Of a DNA stretch of 64,000 nt, positions 1-28,700 are shown in pieces; the stretch's first letter is position 1; every line of letters starts with the position of its first letter. The stretch is taken from positions 19,657,698-19,721,697 of the forward strand of contig CM022670.1 in NCBI GenBank assembly GCA_012295275.1. The letters are read 5' to 3'. The DNA comes from Chrysomallon squamiferum (lineage: Eukaryota; Mollusca; Gastropoda; Neomphalida; Peltospiridae). The notes under the pieces are model-generated. The model was not told where the DNA came from and did not search any database. It was given only the letters and a program-made list of their open reading frames with translations. Both the position numbers and the translations under genes were made by a program.

Positions 1-85
1 AGTAGTAGTAGTAGTACAATATTTATTTATTTAATGAACTGGATATATATTTGTGTAATAATTTTGCATTCATAATTGTATTATA
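1..85 (-). other. 3' flank of gene A with candidate poly(A) signals
   Basis: On the minus strand two overlapping AATAAA hexamers (plus-strand 22-31) follow the gene A stop codon by about 55 bases. They are plausible polyadenylation signals. The plus strand opens with a short AGT repeat. Nothing else is seen. Confidence 0.4.
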
Positions 86-8044
<7,959 letters not shown>

Positions 8045-8270
8045 AGCGAAAATGTTTCGTAGATAAACCAACCAGGAAGTTTACGCAATACTTATTGTCA
8101 CGATTCACCAATGACAAAAAAGATAAACAGCATCTTACATTACATAATATATTGTATTGAAAACCCCAAAGCAAATACTTTTGGACAGAGGAATGTAACT
8201 CTGTTAAATTAAACTAAATTTGGATCCAGGAAAACTGGTTTTTCACTCGTAGTGAAATCAGGTCACATCA
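8045..8270 (-). promoter_or_regulatory. Conserved 5' block of gene A
   Basis: On the minus strand this contains GTGACCTGATTTCACTACG, AGTGAAAAACCAGTTTTC and GGATCCAAATTTA, followed by GGTGAATCGTGACAA and ACTTCCTGGTTGG just before the ATG. Corresponding blocks precede the first exons of genes B, C and D and the relic near 40.6 kb. It is probably 5' UTR and proximal promoter. Confidence 0.6.
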
Positions 8271-8402
8271 TACAGAAAACTTGTCATCATATTAGTGTCA
8301 TAATACCCCTGTTAATATATATCACAGATTTATAAATATGACAGACAAACCGCACAAACGTGTACATATGCCTTTGTTTCTGTATACTGCGTGTGTGTGT
8401 GG

Positions 8403-8489
<87 letters not shown>

Positions 8490-8852
8490 AAACAAATTAA
8501 TATAACAGCTTGGACATCTCTAACTTCACCTGACATTTGTTTTGTTTTTGTTGTAATTGTTTTGACAGGGATGTTATTGTTCTTGCAGTTTATATATTTA
8601 TCTCCTAGGCTTTTTGGGGACAATTGTTTGGTTATTTTAAACTTTCTAATAGAGTTTTTTTTTTTCTTCCTTTTCTTTCTTTTTCAAATTTAACAGCAGT
8701 ATTTAATTTTAATAACGTTTTATTGTTTAAACGAGCATAAAATTTGTTTTAAAATAATTACTAAATAAAATGCTGTTATTAGAAACTAATTAGGCTTTTT
8801 TATTTTATTTTATTTTATTTTTATTTTTAATTTTTTTATGCTTTTGTCACAG
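8271..8852. other. Spacer between gene A and the pseudogene fragment
   Basis: Contains a GT/GA microsatellite and T-rich stretches near 8650-8690 and 8795-8838. No gene is seen. Genes A and B diverge from this general region. Confidence 0.6.
8415..8487. repeat. (GA)n microsatellite
   Basis: Uninterrupted GA dinucleotides preceded by GT repeats. Confidence 0.98.
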
Positions 8853-10044
8853 AATATCAGATTGGTTTGTATGGATCAAACTGTAATAAGTTTTGTTCCA
8901 GCAGACACAGTTTACATCAGTCTATATGTAACACACTGACTGGGACTTATAATGGACAGTTTGAGCTGGATGGAAAGGAATTGACTGAACTGAAGGTAGG
9001 TACAGATATACACATTTTTATTTTTGCATGTATGAATGTATATGTGTGTGTATTTATGTATGTATGTATGTATGTATGTATGTATGTATGTATGTATGTA
9101 TGTGTACATATATCCATCCATCCATACATACATACACAGAGGTGAGTGCGTTTCCGAATATTGTCTATATGCAGTCTAATCAGACGAATAGAATATGTAT
9201 TCCTAAATATATTCCTGCCAGTGCCAGGTTTCCCACAGAAACAAAATGCATAGAAAAATGACGAAAGACAAATAATGGCGTACTTCGTTAGGAAGTGATG
9301 ATTATCCTCGTTGCGATTGCCAATTTCATTAACAAGAAACAAATAGACAAAAACACTCAAAAACATTATTAACTATATAATGTCAGTTTAATTAAAGTTA
9401 ATGACAACCAGAAGCGATAACATTTTTTTTCTAAATCATAGAAAACAAATCAGAATGTCTAATTAATTGTGTTTAGTCTGAAGTTTCCTTGTTTAGAATA
9501 GAGAAAATGTCACATATATTTGTGTGTGCTTATGTGTATGTATATGTGTGTATGTGTGTACAGCAATCTTTTTAATGAATTTATGTAAAGTGTAATTTTT
9601 CATAAAAATTAACAGCTAAGCAAAGTCAGAATTTAGAGTAATAAGATTTTATTATTTGTGAAACAGTATCTCTCTACGTGTTAAATATTTTAATTATATA
9701 AAATATGCACTTACTAACTAATAACGTAAAAAAAGGAATACATCTGCTGATTATACGAAGACAAACATCCTCCAGAGAACTTTCAGTATCATTTGCAAGA
9801 AACGGCAAAAGTCATCCCAGAATAGCAGCTACTCCGTCATCAGTGTATGAAGTATTTGATGAAGACGTCAGTAGAGTCACACCACCAGATCACAATGGCA
9901 CTCAAACAATTTCACCACGTGGTGATGAGACAAGTTATGTAAACACCTGACATCAAGAAGAACTGAAGTATTCGAGAAATAAACGATTATGATAAACTAG
10001 ATACTGATGTTACTGGACAGGGATCTCCATACGAAAACATTTAA
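8853..10044 (+). pseudogene. 3' fragment of a family member (EGF exon plus tail)
   Basis: Exon 8853-8995 begins after TGTCACAG and aligns with the EGF exon at 35330-35473, but several cysteines are gone (EC is EY, RHC is RHS, GSC is GTY) and its end is one base short. A tail copy at about 9741-10044 matches the B and C tails (SSVYEVFDEDVS, ETSYVNT) but hits TGA at 9948-9950. Beyond that the ITAM-like YDKL...SPYENI is readable only in another frame. No TM exon is recognisable between them. It is a decayed copy, separated from its 5' part. Confidence 0.78.
9056..9102. repeat. (GTAT)n microsatellite
   Basis: Tetranucleotide repeat within the pseudogene fragment's intron. Confidence 0.95.
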
Positions 10045-12062
10045 AAAGTAATATATATATGTAGACACAGCTTTTATAAGTAAAGGTAAAATGATTTATT
10101 AATTATTTTAGCAATGTCTGTAAAGCACATGTACTATTTTTATGTATACTATAACTTTATAAAAGAAACGTTATTTCTCTTAATAATATGAACAATATAA
10201 ATCATTTTAGTCATTTCATTATAGATAAGTAAATAGATTTCTAGATGCCTATTGTCCAAATTAACAGAAAGGCACTAACTCTACCATATGACATTGCATA
10301 TGGTAGAAATTTAATAAAACAGTCCGAGTATTACTATTAGAACAGTAAATTAACAATGTATTATGTCATCATGACAGATTGTCATTGTTCTAAATAGATG
10401 GAGCCCTACTGAGTACTAAAAATATTGTAACTGCAAGATGACGATGCTCATAGTCTGATCAAAAGTATATTATACAGACTGACTAACTAATTACGAAAGA
10501 TTAGATCTACTGGAAACACGTTATTACAGTAAACTAAAAATGAATAATTTTTGTATATGTTCATGGCGGCCAACAACCGTGACACAAATCAGATACTGGA
10601 ACATCATATCAAAACCTAATAAACCAACAAGATGTAAATTATTATAATAAACAAGAATTTAAAAGTGCTGCTTTATGATTAAGTAAGTAAAAGAAATTCA
10701 GAGTGATTTATTGTAGCATTGCTTCCAATATAGATTTATTTGACTACATATACAAGTTAATCTTCGGTGAATAACGTTCATTTCTTTGTTTCTTAAAAGG
10801 TACACATATATCCTGATATGAAAAGTATTACAAATATTATTGTTTCACTATTCTCTTTTCATTTCTTTTACACATAAACAATACAACGTTACAGACATCT
10901 AGTGATACGCGAGTCTAAATAAAAGTAATCTGATTTTATGACTTATTTCTATTATAGACAATGTATGTATGTTTGTTTATTTCATTGTTTTAGCTTTAAT
11001 TAATGATACCATATATTAATTATTTACCAGCATAATTTTTTCATTAAACTTCTAAGTATATTTACTACAGTTGTTTATACATTTCATTTCATAAAAAAAA
11101 CATTTTTTATTTGCGTTAAATCTTAAGGCTTAAGACTTTAGTCATTAATATGTCAAGTAATATAATTTGTAATTTGTGTATTTTGGTTATTATGAAGCAA
11201 AAAAGTATATTCATTTCATACACCCACCAACCAATCCACATACACGCACACGTTTGTAAATAGGCAACTTAACGCTGAAACATACATACATACATACATA
11301 CATTCATGCATATGCACATACATACATATGCTCATGCATAAAAATACATACATATACACATTCACACATACATACATACATACTTATAAAAGATCAAATA
11401 ACATAGCTCTAAGCTTAGTATAAATATATATATGATACATACGGATAGTGATATTTGATACACTTCAGTCTACATTTTATTACAGTTCTTTTCAAATATT
11501 TATCCATTCGTGCATGCTTAAATACATACTGACACTAAGAACTGACCTTTTTACATGAAACATTTGTCTCGTTGTAGAAGAATCAACAGATCTCTATAGT
11601 TTTCGATACGCTCGGTCTAGCTGTCTGATATGTCTGAAAGATAACTTGTGGCGAAGAGCAAGATTATTTATCATTATGGTGTTTGTTTCATATAACTGGG
11701 TGTATTAATAATACTTGTTTGTTACATTAAATGCTACATATTTTATTAGTATTATCTGTGTTATCGCATGAACAGTAAAGGCATAGTCTGAGTAAATCGC
11801 TCTAGGTCAAACGATCAGCATAGAAAAAACGATTTTATATTTACTAACGTATCATTTCTGTATTTATAAAAATCATAATACAGTATTAAGTTATGTTTTA
11901 TTTTTATTAATATCTTAAAATAAAGTTATTATCATCACTGCACAAACATTTATATATATAGATCCCCTGAATAAATGTATGTACGTTTGTGTTCATATGT
12001 ATATATATATATGTGTCCATGTTTTGTGATGTGTTTTATATTGGTATATAACAGCTGACAAT
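10045..12062 (+). other. Intergenic block, family-specific repeat unit (copy 1)
   Basis: No genes. Much of this stretch recurs downstream of the gene B tail (about 20.8-22.6 kb), downstream of the gene C tail (38.2-40.5 kb) and again at 41.6-43.5 kb. A marker is the phrase AATTACGAAAGATT, seen at about 10491, 21317, 38812 and 41905. The spacer was therefore duplicated with the genes. Confidence 0.7.
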
Positions 12063-12418
12063 ATAGGGGTATTCATGTCTCCACACTTCCTCCGTAAGCA
12101 AAGCCTATTAGCTATCTTTACTACGATCAACAATGATCAATATGAAAACACCGCTTGTGGGACAACGTGGAGGCCGAAAATTAAACTTTATGGGTGTGGA
12201 AATAGCACGCTTTGATTGGTTGAAGTTCCGAAACGATTGACACCTGTGGAAGCATGAAAAACCTGACTGATGAGAGAATGTATATAAAAAGTTTTCTAGG
12301 TATTGTGACATAATTTTAGTACGAGTAAAAACCTTTAAAATCAGTGTGTTTAATTTATATAGTGTTTATCGAGTCTTGTGTAAACTCTCAATTTTACTTC
12401 CTGGACGGTTTGTCTACG
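12063..12418 (+). promoter_or_regulatory. Conserved 5' block of gene B
   Basis: Contains GTGACATAATTTTAGTACGA followed by GTAAAAACC, and further down GAGTCTTGTGTAAACTC and ACTTCCTGGACGG immediately before the ATG. This is the same order of phrases as in genes C and D. Confidence 0.6.
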
Positions 12419-20736
<8,318 letters not shown>

Positions 20737-22221
20737 TAAACACACACATACAGACAAACACACACACACCAAATATTTCGTCATGGTTTCTGAGTGAGAG
20801 TAAAATGATTTATTAAATATATTTTAGCAATCTTTGTACTATAAAAATATATAAAAATATACTAATAACATGAACAATATAAAGTATTTTATATCAAACA
20901 GATTTACATATGTTTCAAAGACATTTCTATAGATTGCTGATATTTCATTAAATGTCTGATATCGCGCATTGTGAATATTTAGTAAAAGTAATAGTGTGAA
21001 TATTACTATTAATTAATAATGTACTAATATCATCATGACGATTGTTTAATAAGAAATTGCTGATTATATTTTATAAGCAGCTTGAACTGAGTAATAAAAA
21101 TATTTTAACCAACATTGTATGTTGCAAATGAAATAACCCAAGCATTAGTGCAGAAAATTTGCTGGATTTGTGAATACATTTCATTGAATAGTTTGCACTG
21201 CATACAAAAGTGTAAACTTCAAATCATACAAGAATGGAGACTAATAGTATTTATACGAGACTCAAGATTCACATAGTCTGATCAAGAGTATATTGTACAG
21301 ACTGACACTAACCAATTACGAAAGATTGGATCCAAGGAAATATTTTATTGTAATAAACTAAAAAATGTTTTGTATATATTCATTGCGGCCAACAATCATG
21401 ACTTAACCCAGTTACAGGAACATCATACTAAAAACTAATAAGCCAACAAGATGTAAATTATTATGATAAACAGGATTTTAAAAGTGTTGTGTTATAATCA
21501 AGTAAGTAAAAAACAATTCAGAGTGATTTGTTACACCTGTGTTGCTTTAATATACATTTGACTACAAATAGTCAACATGCCGTGAATAACGTTTATTTCT
21601 TTTTTTCTTAAAAGCTATACAAAACATTTCAGTGCAACCACACATATTCTAGTATAGCAATTTATAAAAAATATTACAATTATTTTTGTTTCGCTTTTTC
21701 TGTTTTTCTTTTTAATATGTGTAATAACTATATATGGTGCCTCACGAGTGTTTGATTCTGGAAAAATTATACACATTTTTAAAAAAAAATATTTAGACAA
21801 TGTTTAGAGGGTATTTAGCGTATTCAGGATATTTTCAAACGATATTAAAACTCAAATTTAAATTCTTTTTTGAAAAAATTAAATGTTTCTATCATACACA
21901 GCTCGATAACTTGTATTTTTTGCCTGTTATTACTTTATTGTTATTTCAGAATTATTCCCCTTGAAATAGTATTATGATATATCTCTATAATAGACATGTG
22001 CGTATGTTTGTTGATTCGTTTGGTTGTATGTTCTTTTTTCTTAATTATTATATTACATATTAAGTATTTATCAACAACAATATTTAATTAAATATATTTT
22101 AAAATCAATGAGCGTTTGTTTACATCTTCATTGAGGTATGTCTGTGAACGAGCATGTACGAGTGTTTGTGCCTATACATACACACATGCGCATTGAGACA
22201 GATTTATACACAAATACATAC

Positions 22222-22259
<38 letters not shown>

Positions 22260-22433
22260 GAATGTTATGTATACAATACAAAAGGGCTACAGATATTGTA
22301 ACAGAAAAAGGTTACACCTCAGTTTACATACAACTCAACCTCTTTTCAAATATTTATCCATTCATGTGTATCCTAGATACGTGACGTGAATGACATTAAG
22401 AACTGGCCTCTGAGCGTCAACCTTTTGTCTGCT
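20737..22433 (+). other. Intergenic block, family spacer (copy 2)
   Basis: No genes. Homologous to the blocks at 10.0-12.0, 38.2-40.2 and 41.6-43.2 kb. Contains short CA and TA repeats (22160-22260). Confidence 0.65.
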
Positions 22434-22441
22434 TATAAAAG
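22434..22441 (+). promoter_or_regulatory. Candidate TATA box of gene C
   Basis: TATAAAAG within GTCAACCTTTTGTCTGCT-TATAAAAG-AGTCAAATGATCTG. The same element and flanks occur 1.47 kb upstream of gene D. In the equivalents near 11573 and 40263 the TATA is degraded. Confidence 0.45.
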
Positions 22442-23051
22442 AGTCAAATGATCTGTTTTCGTTACACTCAGCAAAACTACTGCGAAGTGCAGTGTTATGT
22501 ATCATTATGTTATTTATTTCATAAACCTTCGTTGTATAGACTGCATTTTCAGATTACATTAAATGCTAAAAAAATATTTTTGTATTGTCCGGTTGTTGTT
22601 TGAGTCAATCGCTCTGTATCAAACGATCTGCATAGATAAAACGAATTTACATTTATTAACATATTTTTGTTCTATATGTCTAAAATGTTTAACACTATGT
22701 TAACTTATCTATTTTATTTTGATTTCCAGGTGAAATAATTTTAAAAAACGTTTTTGTTGGAAAGAATTCAAATATTAAAACGTTTGTTCTTATTATAGAA
22801 GGAACAGGCCTGCATCTAGGTTTTATTGAACATGTTAATTACACTAAACATTTATTCTCTAAACTATAAATTTAAAATAATATATCACTACATCCATATT
22901 CACTATAATAAATAATTAACAAAATAAAATGTTCAAGTCTTGTATTAATTGTTAAATTTTGTAATTCTCAGCATAACAGTTCTAAGCGTTTTCCTTCCTT
23001 TCCTGCTCTGATAATCCTTTATTTTTAAAAGAAGGAGCTGTATTTTTAAAT

Positions 23052-23116
<65 letters not shown>

Positions 23117-23220
23117 CGTGTGTTTGAGAGTATGTGGGTTTCTGTGTTTTGTTTATATATACGTATGTATGCGTACTTGTCTATATTCTTATTATATGTT
23201 TTATATTCTTATATACAAGT
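22442..23220 (+). other. Upstream region of gene C
   Basis: Non-coding; contains the AC repeat. Matched by about 43227-44400 upstream of gene D. Confidence 0.6.
23055..23114. repeat. (AC)n microsatellite
   Basis: About 30 AC units. The gene D copy has its counterpart at 44265-44316. Confidence 0.98.
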
Positions 23221-23484
23221 TGAAAATACAGGGGTATTATTACACATTTCTGATGAAAGAATGTGTTGTGACCTAATTTCAGTACGAGTAAAAAACCTGT
23301 TTTCCCGGATCCAAATTTAACCTCAATGTATTACATTCCTCTGTTCTATTCATATTTGTTAAGAACTTTTCACCAGAACATATTAGATGGTATTTTTCTT
23401 TTCTCATTGGTGAATCATGACAACGAATCTTGTGTAAACTCGCAATTTTACTTCCTGGTTGCTTTGTCTACGAAAATTTTCGCT
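23221..23484 (+). promoter_or_regulatory. Conserved 5' block of gene C
   Basis: Contains GTGACCTAATTTCAGTACGA, AACCTGTTTTCCCGGATCC, then GGTGAATCATGACAACGA and ACTTCCTGGTTGC before the ATG. It is almost unchanged upstream of gene D. Likely 5' UTR plus proximal promoter. Confidence 0.6.
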
Positions 23485-23563
23485 ATGGCTGGGTTCTGGA
23501 TAAGTCTTCAGTTTCTAGTTTGTTGTTTGATTTTACAATCAGCACAGACGATAGCCGGATATA
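23485..23563 (+). CDS. Gene C exon 1a: signal peptide, type 1
   Basis: MAGFWISLQFLVCCLILQ followed by SAQTIAGY and one base at A|GTAAGT; phase 1. Hydrophobic core and small residues before AQT suggest cleavage near SA-QT. Confidence 0.87.
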
Positions 23564-24690
23564 GTAAGTTATTATTATTATTATTATTTATTTTTTATTT
23601 TTGGGTTTTTCTTTTGTTGTTGTTGTTGTTGATGTTGTTACTGGTGATGGTATATGTTTGAGAGAATTAGCGAAATCAAATACCAGGAAGATGTTACGTT
23701 TCAGTGAACATTAATACACGTTTCAGAACAGCATATGAATATAAATAGTTGTTGTCGTTATTGTAATATAAACAATTTCAGCAACAACAATAAGAATTAA
23801 TAATATAAATAGTACCACACATTTGTTTCAATACAGAAGAGTCAACTGATCTGTTTTCCTTGTTGTTCATGCTATTGAAATATAAACAAGTTCATCAAGA
23901 ACAATAATAATTAATAATTAATTAATAATGTTTTATACATACTAACCATTAATAATATAAAGTTTTGAAGTTCATTATTTATTCATCTATTTTTCATGTA
24001 CCTTCTTTCATGTACATTTGCTGTTTATTGTTACAATGTTAACAAAACTATGAAAACTACATTAAAACAACACATAAGTAGTATATTATCCAGAGGACAT
24101 TGATATACAAGTTTGATGGAAGATGAGTTACTCGACAACATAAACATATGTTGATAACAAACACTTATATTCTGTGTTTCACAGAAAAACCCATCAATAC
24201 TGAATATTTCTATATAAACTGTAAACTGTTTTGATCTTAACTACAGCCAGTACAAAACATAGCATTGACATAATTCTTTAATTATAATTATACCATTTTA
24301 GTTCAAATGATTCGTCGAATATTCACATAAATGAAGAAAACAGTTATAAAACAATAATTACTGTAGCAAGGCTGTCATTCCTATAACAATAAAAAATTAT
24401 ATTAACTATACTGTTGAGATATTGTCATAATTATAAATAGTATTACTAAAGTAAATATAAGAATTATTTATAACTACTCTGTATATTTAATACAAGTAAT
24501 TTTGAATACTGAGACGATATGTTGGACTTCAGATACATTGGAGAACACAAAAAGTATAATAAATATTATGGCTGTTATTACTACTAATAATACCGTTAAC
24601 AACAATTTCCCAAGCAGACTTGAAAAGCTCTTTGGTGATAAGTATACGTCACTTTAGAGTTTTCAAAAGAAATGCGAATTTATTGCATTG

Positions 24691-24758
<68 letters not shown>

Positions 24759-25683
24759 CGAATATAAGTCTATGGCTCTATGACTGGCTCTTTTCATCTC
24801 ATGTATCTCATTTCCACACAGATATTAATAAAATTACAGACTGAGTCTCTCTTTTGAACCGTGATTCTGTATCGTTCCCGAATCGGACACAAGATAATTT
24901 TACTTCCTTGTTTATTACATTGGATAATGGCTGCAACGTGGATATGTTTTCGTTTTTTATTTTGTTATCTGATTTTAGGATCAGGAAAAACGTTTGCTTC
25001 TTCGGGTAATCTTAATTTTAATTATTATTTTTCGAAGACTACCTTTAACTTACTTTGATAAAAACAAATATTGCAAAAAGAATTTTGCAAAGAAAACTTA
25101 TGTTTCTTCCTCTGTTATTATCACTAAGACGAAGATATAACGTTTCAGGTTGATATGAATATATATTTCAGAATACTATTTGAATGTAGAAAAGAGTAGT
25201 TATAAAAGCAATAATATTAATTAAGATGCAGAAATACGGCCATAATCACTGAAATATTTATCATCTCTAAATCACTGTCAATTTTCAATCAAAATTAAGA
25301 AGAATTCAGCTACAGATTACTGAATGCTTTATGAGTTGTTTAAAATATCGTGGAAATATTTCGAATATTATAGTAGGCGAGGAACTCATGACGTTGTACG
25401 TTTTATTTCGGTTTTATTTATTTTGTGTGGTTTTGGGTGAATGGATGGATCGACAGTTGTATAGGGTTTATTACAAAACGACATTTTATATGACAGCACA
25501 TATTTTATATACGAAGTACAGCAAATTAATTATGTGTTCATGGTTGCTACTTCGATATGTATTTTCTTTCTAATTTGGAATCAAAACGAAAATGTGTTAA
25601 AGTAATGAATATGAATGAGAAAAAAGGGTTTCTGTATCTGCTTACGTGTTTTGCATTTTTTTGTTGTTGTTGTGTTTGTTGTT

Positions 25684-25720
<37 letters not shown>

Positions 25721-28700
25721 GTTGATTTCTATATTAGCCATGTAGTGAGACAAACAGAAAGAAGTCAAAAGTGTCAGTTACTTGAGAATTGTCTGCATAA
25801 AGGTAATAAAGTATCAGCCTAATGATGAACCAAAATACACATTCTCCAATACAAGTTATTATCTTTTACATAATTTTTGTTCGTTTGTTTTCTTGTTCTT
25901 GTTGGTCTTTTTTGTTTTGTTTTGTTTGTTGTTATTGTTCTTTTTGTTGTTTTGGGGGGTTTTGTTTAGTTTTTTTTACAGTTGTTGTATAACGACTGTT
26001 TTTGGTTTTGGTTGTTTTGTTTTCTCCTTTTTTTCCCCCTCTCGCTCTCTCTCTCACACACACACACACACACAAACACACACACGCACATTCTCTTTTC
26101 ATCTCCATCTGTTAAAACCAAAACCCTTAAACATACACTACTCTATCTTCTTTTGATCTCTGTCTTAGATGTTCAACCAAGCTTCACCCGGTTTCAATCT
26201 GATAATGCTATTTTCACAGGTGGAATAAGTTGTCATAATTATCCTTCCTTGTTCTCTCGTACTACAAAGCGTATTGGCTGCTCTGTGGCCATACATATAT
26301 ATTCTAGTTTGTTTATATTTTTGGTTATTCCGGGTGACATATAAATTGTATCAAACAGCAGACTTTATCTTCCTTTTTGTTTTTTCTTAATTTCAGTTTT
26401 CTTACATTAGGAAGTCTTATATCTATGTGGGACACATACTAGGAAAAATAGACAACAAGAATGTTTTAAAATCTGAATGGAAAACTAATTAGTTTATTAA
26501 AGAACGTGATATCACATCAAGTTTTATGTGTGATTTTATTCAAACAAACATCTTACTTAGAAAAGGTGTTATTACTGGTATTACTGTTATAAGACTATCT
26601 GCATATAACTAAACGTACTTATAATTATATTATTATTCTATCTATTGGTAAGTGATAATATGTTTTAATATTATCTGTATTTATTGGATTTAAAACCTTC
26701 ATTGTTATAATTTAAAGAGTTCAATTTCCCAAAGGGTTTATTCATAATTATTTTGTAAATGGTTGGAAGGAAATTATTGAAGATAATATATTTATTTTTC
26801 CTACTGAAATAATTTATTTTACTCATTTATTTATTTATTCATTCATTCAGTCATTAATTTGTGTAATATTTTTCAGTAAATGTAGCTCGGAATAAAAATG
26901 CATATCAGAATTCTTATGAGAATGGTTATAAAAATCATGCTTCAAGAGGCGTTGATGAACAAACCTATGGATCATGGTCTGTGTCTATATCCACAGCTAC
27001 AAACCAGCCTTACACTTGGTGGGAAGTGGATTTAGGAAAACCTTACTTTATTCATCAAGTTAAAATATATTTCAGATATGACTGTAAGTATGAATATTAA
27101 ACTATGAATATACAATATGTACCATAAGTAAAACAAATACTGATGCTTGTAAATTTTAACTTTTAAGTGAGGGAAATGGTTATCAATTTTATGCTGTTTC
27201 TTTTGTTGTTGTTGATGATGATGATGTATAATTATTACAACAGGTTATTAGCTAAAGCTTGTGTTTATAATGTATCCAGGACAGCATTATTAATTTATTG
27301 GTGACAATGTTTAATCCATAAATTGTATCCGAAGGTTACTGTTTAAGATCATGTTTCCACAATTTCATTCTACATGTACTGCATCAGTTCTAATAATAAC
27401 ATTTTAGCAAGATCGCCATACGGTGATCAGTACAGTCCAAGGACGTACGGAACTTCTGAACGTGTCCTCTGTTTAAATACGTTTTGTCGACACAATTCAT
27501 AGACAGTAACTTTATTCATTAAAATCATTCTGAAATTTCTTTTTCTTAACATGCATTTATTTATTTATTTATTTATTTATTTACATTTTACTAAATTATT
27601 TAGTTACTTATTTTAAGTAATATTATTTGAATTTATTAATAAAAGTAAGAAATAAATTGTATTTCATTGCTTAAGGTGACTGTAGTCCTAGTTCTCGTAT
27701 TTTTTTCAAGCTTCTAAGTACATTGTAATACAGAAATGTTTCTAATTTAGTTAAATGGAGAAGAAATGGAGTACATGTGTACGCTAACACAGCAGCGAGA
27801 CAGTCTAACAACCCAGAACATCTGTGTGGTACTGTTACTGGTAGAAAAGATGGATCTGACATTGATGAAGTTGTGACAATAAACTGTGATGTCAACGCTA
27901 GATACGTGACTGTTTATCAAGGAACAAATAATGGAAAATCGACAGCACTGGACTTTGTAGAAGTGGAAGTTTATGGTAATTCAACACATAATTGATATTT
28001 GTCATTAGTGATAATTACTACTCTATTGATTATTGCAATTATAGGATCTCAGTAGAAATTTATAATAGACAAGAAACTATTATATTTAATAATACAGGGG
28101 AAAAAACAAGGAAACAAATCATTTAACTACCACAATGTTGAGATGGCTTGAATCAGTTAGAAATACATAATTTTTATTTTTATTTCTCAATTGAATTTAT
28201 TCTCACATAATTATTGTGCTTCATTAAATATCTTTCATATATTTGATTTTGGGGGATTTATGGTATTTCCATTAAAATTCGTTGATTTATCAAATGATAA
28301 CGACTTTTTCATTATCACAGAATTAAAATAAACATTCAACAGTACTTAGACCACATCTCAGTAGGATGGAATTGAGGTTGCCTGCCATTTGTTACACACC
28401 TAGTTGTTATACAGTCAATTTAGGGACGAAGACACCAAATCTCTATAATATTAGTGGACCAGATACCGGCTGAATACATCTGTATACTGATACGTACTGT
28501 AAACCTGTAATATATGTCCTAGTGCTTCATGAATAGTTCATGCATGCTGAATGTAATATAATAATTTGTGACTGAATTCATAGTAAATAGATGTGAATAT
28601 GTATTTCCGTAAATATTTCTTAATTGTTTGTATTATAAATCATTCCTTAAGCTGACTGAGTAACAGTTGGGAAGAAGAATGTAGAAGGCATATGATTATT

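Noticed and set aside
8391-8693. Arg/Glu and Ser/Leu repeat open frames around GA tracts (also 15105-15350 and 62972-63265)
   Set aside because: Dinucleotide repeat translations.
25782-26344. Phe/Leu/Val-rich open frames (also 47510-48040)
   Set aside because: They arise from T/G-rich and CT/AC simple sequence; no start context, no conservation beyond the recent duplication.
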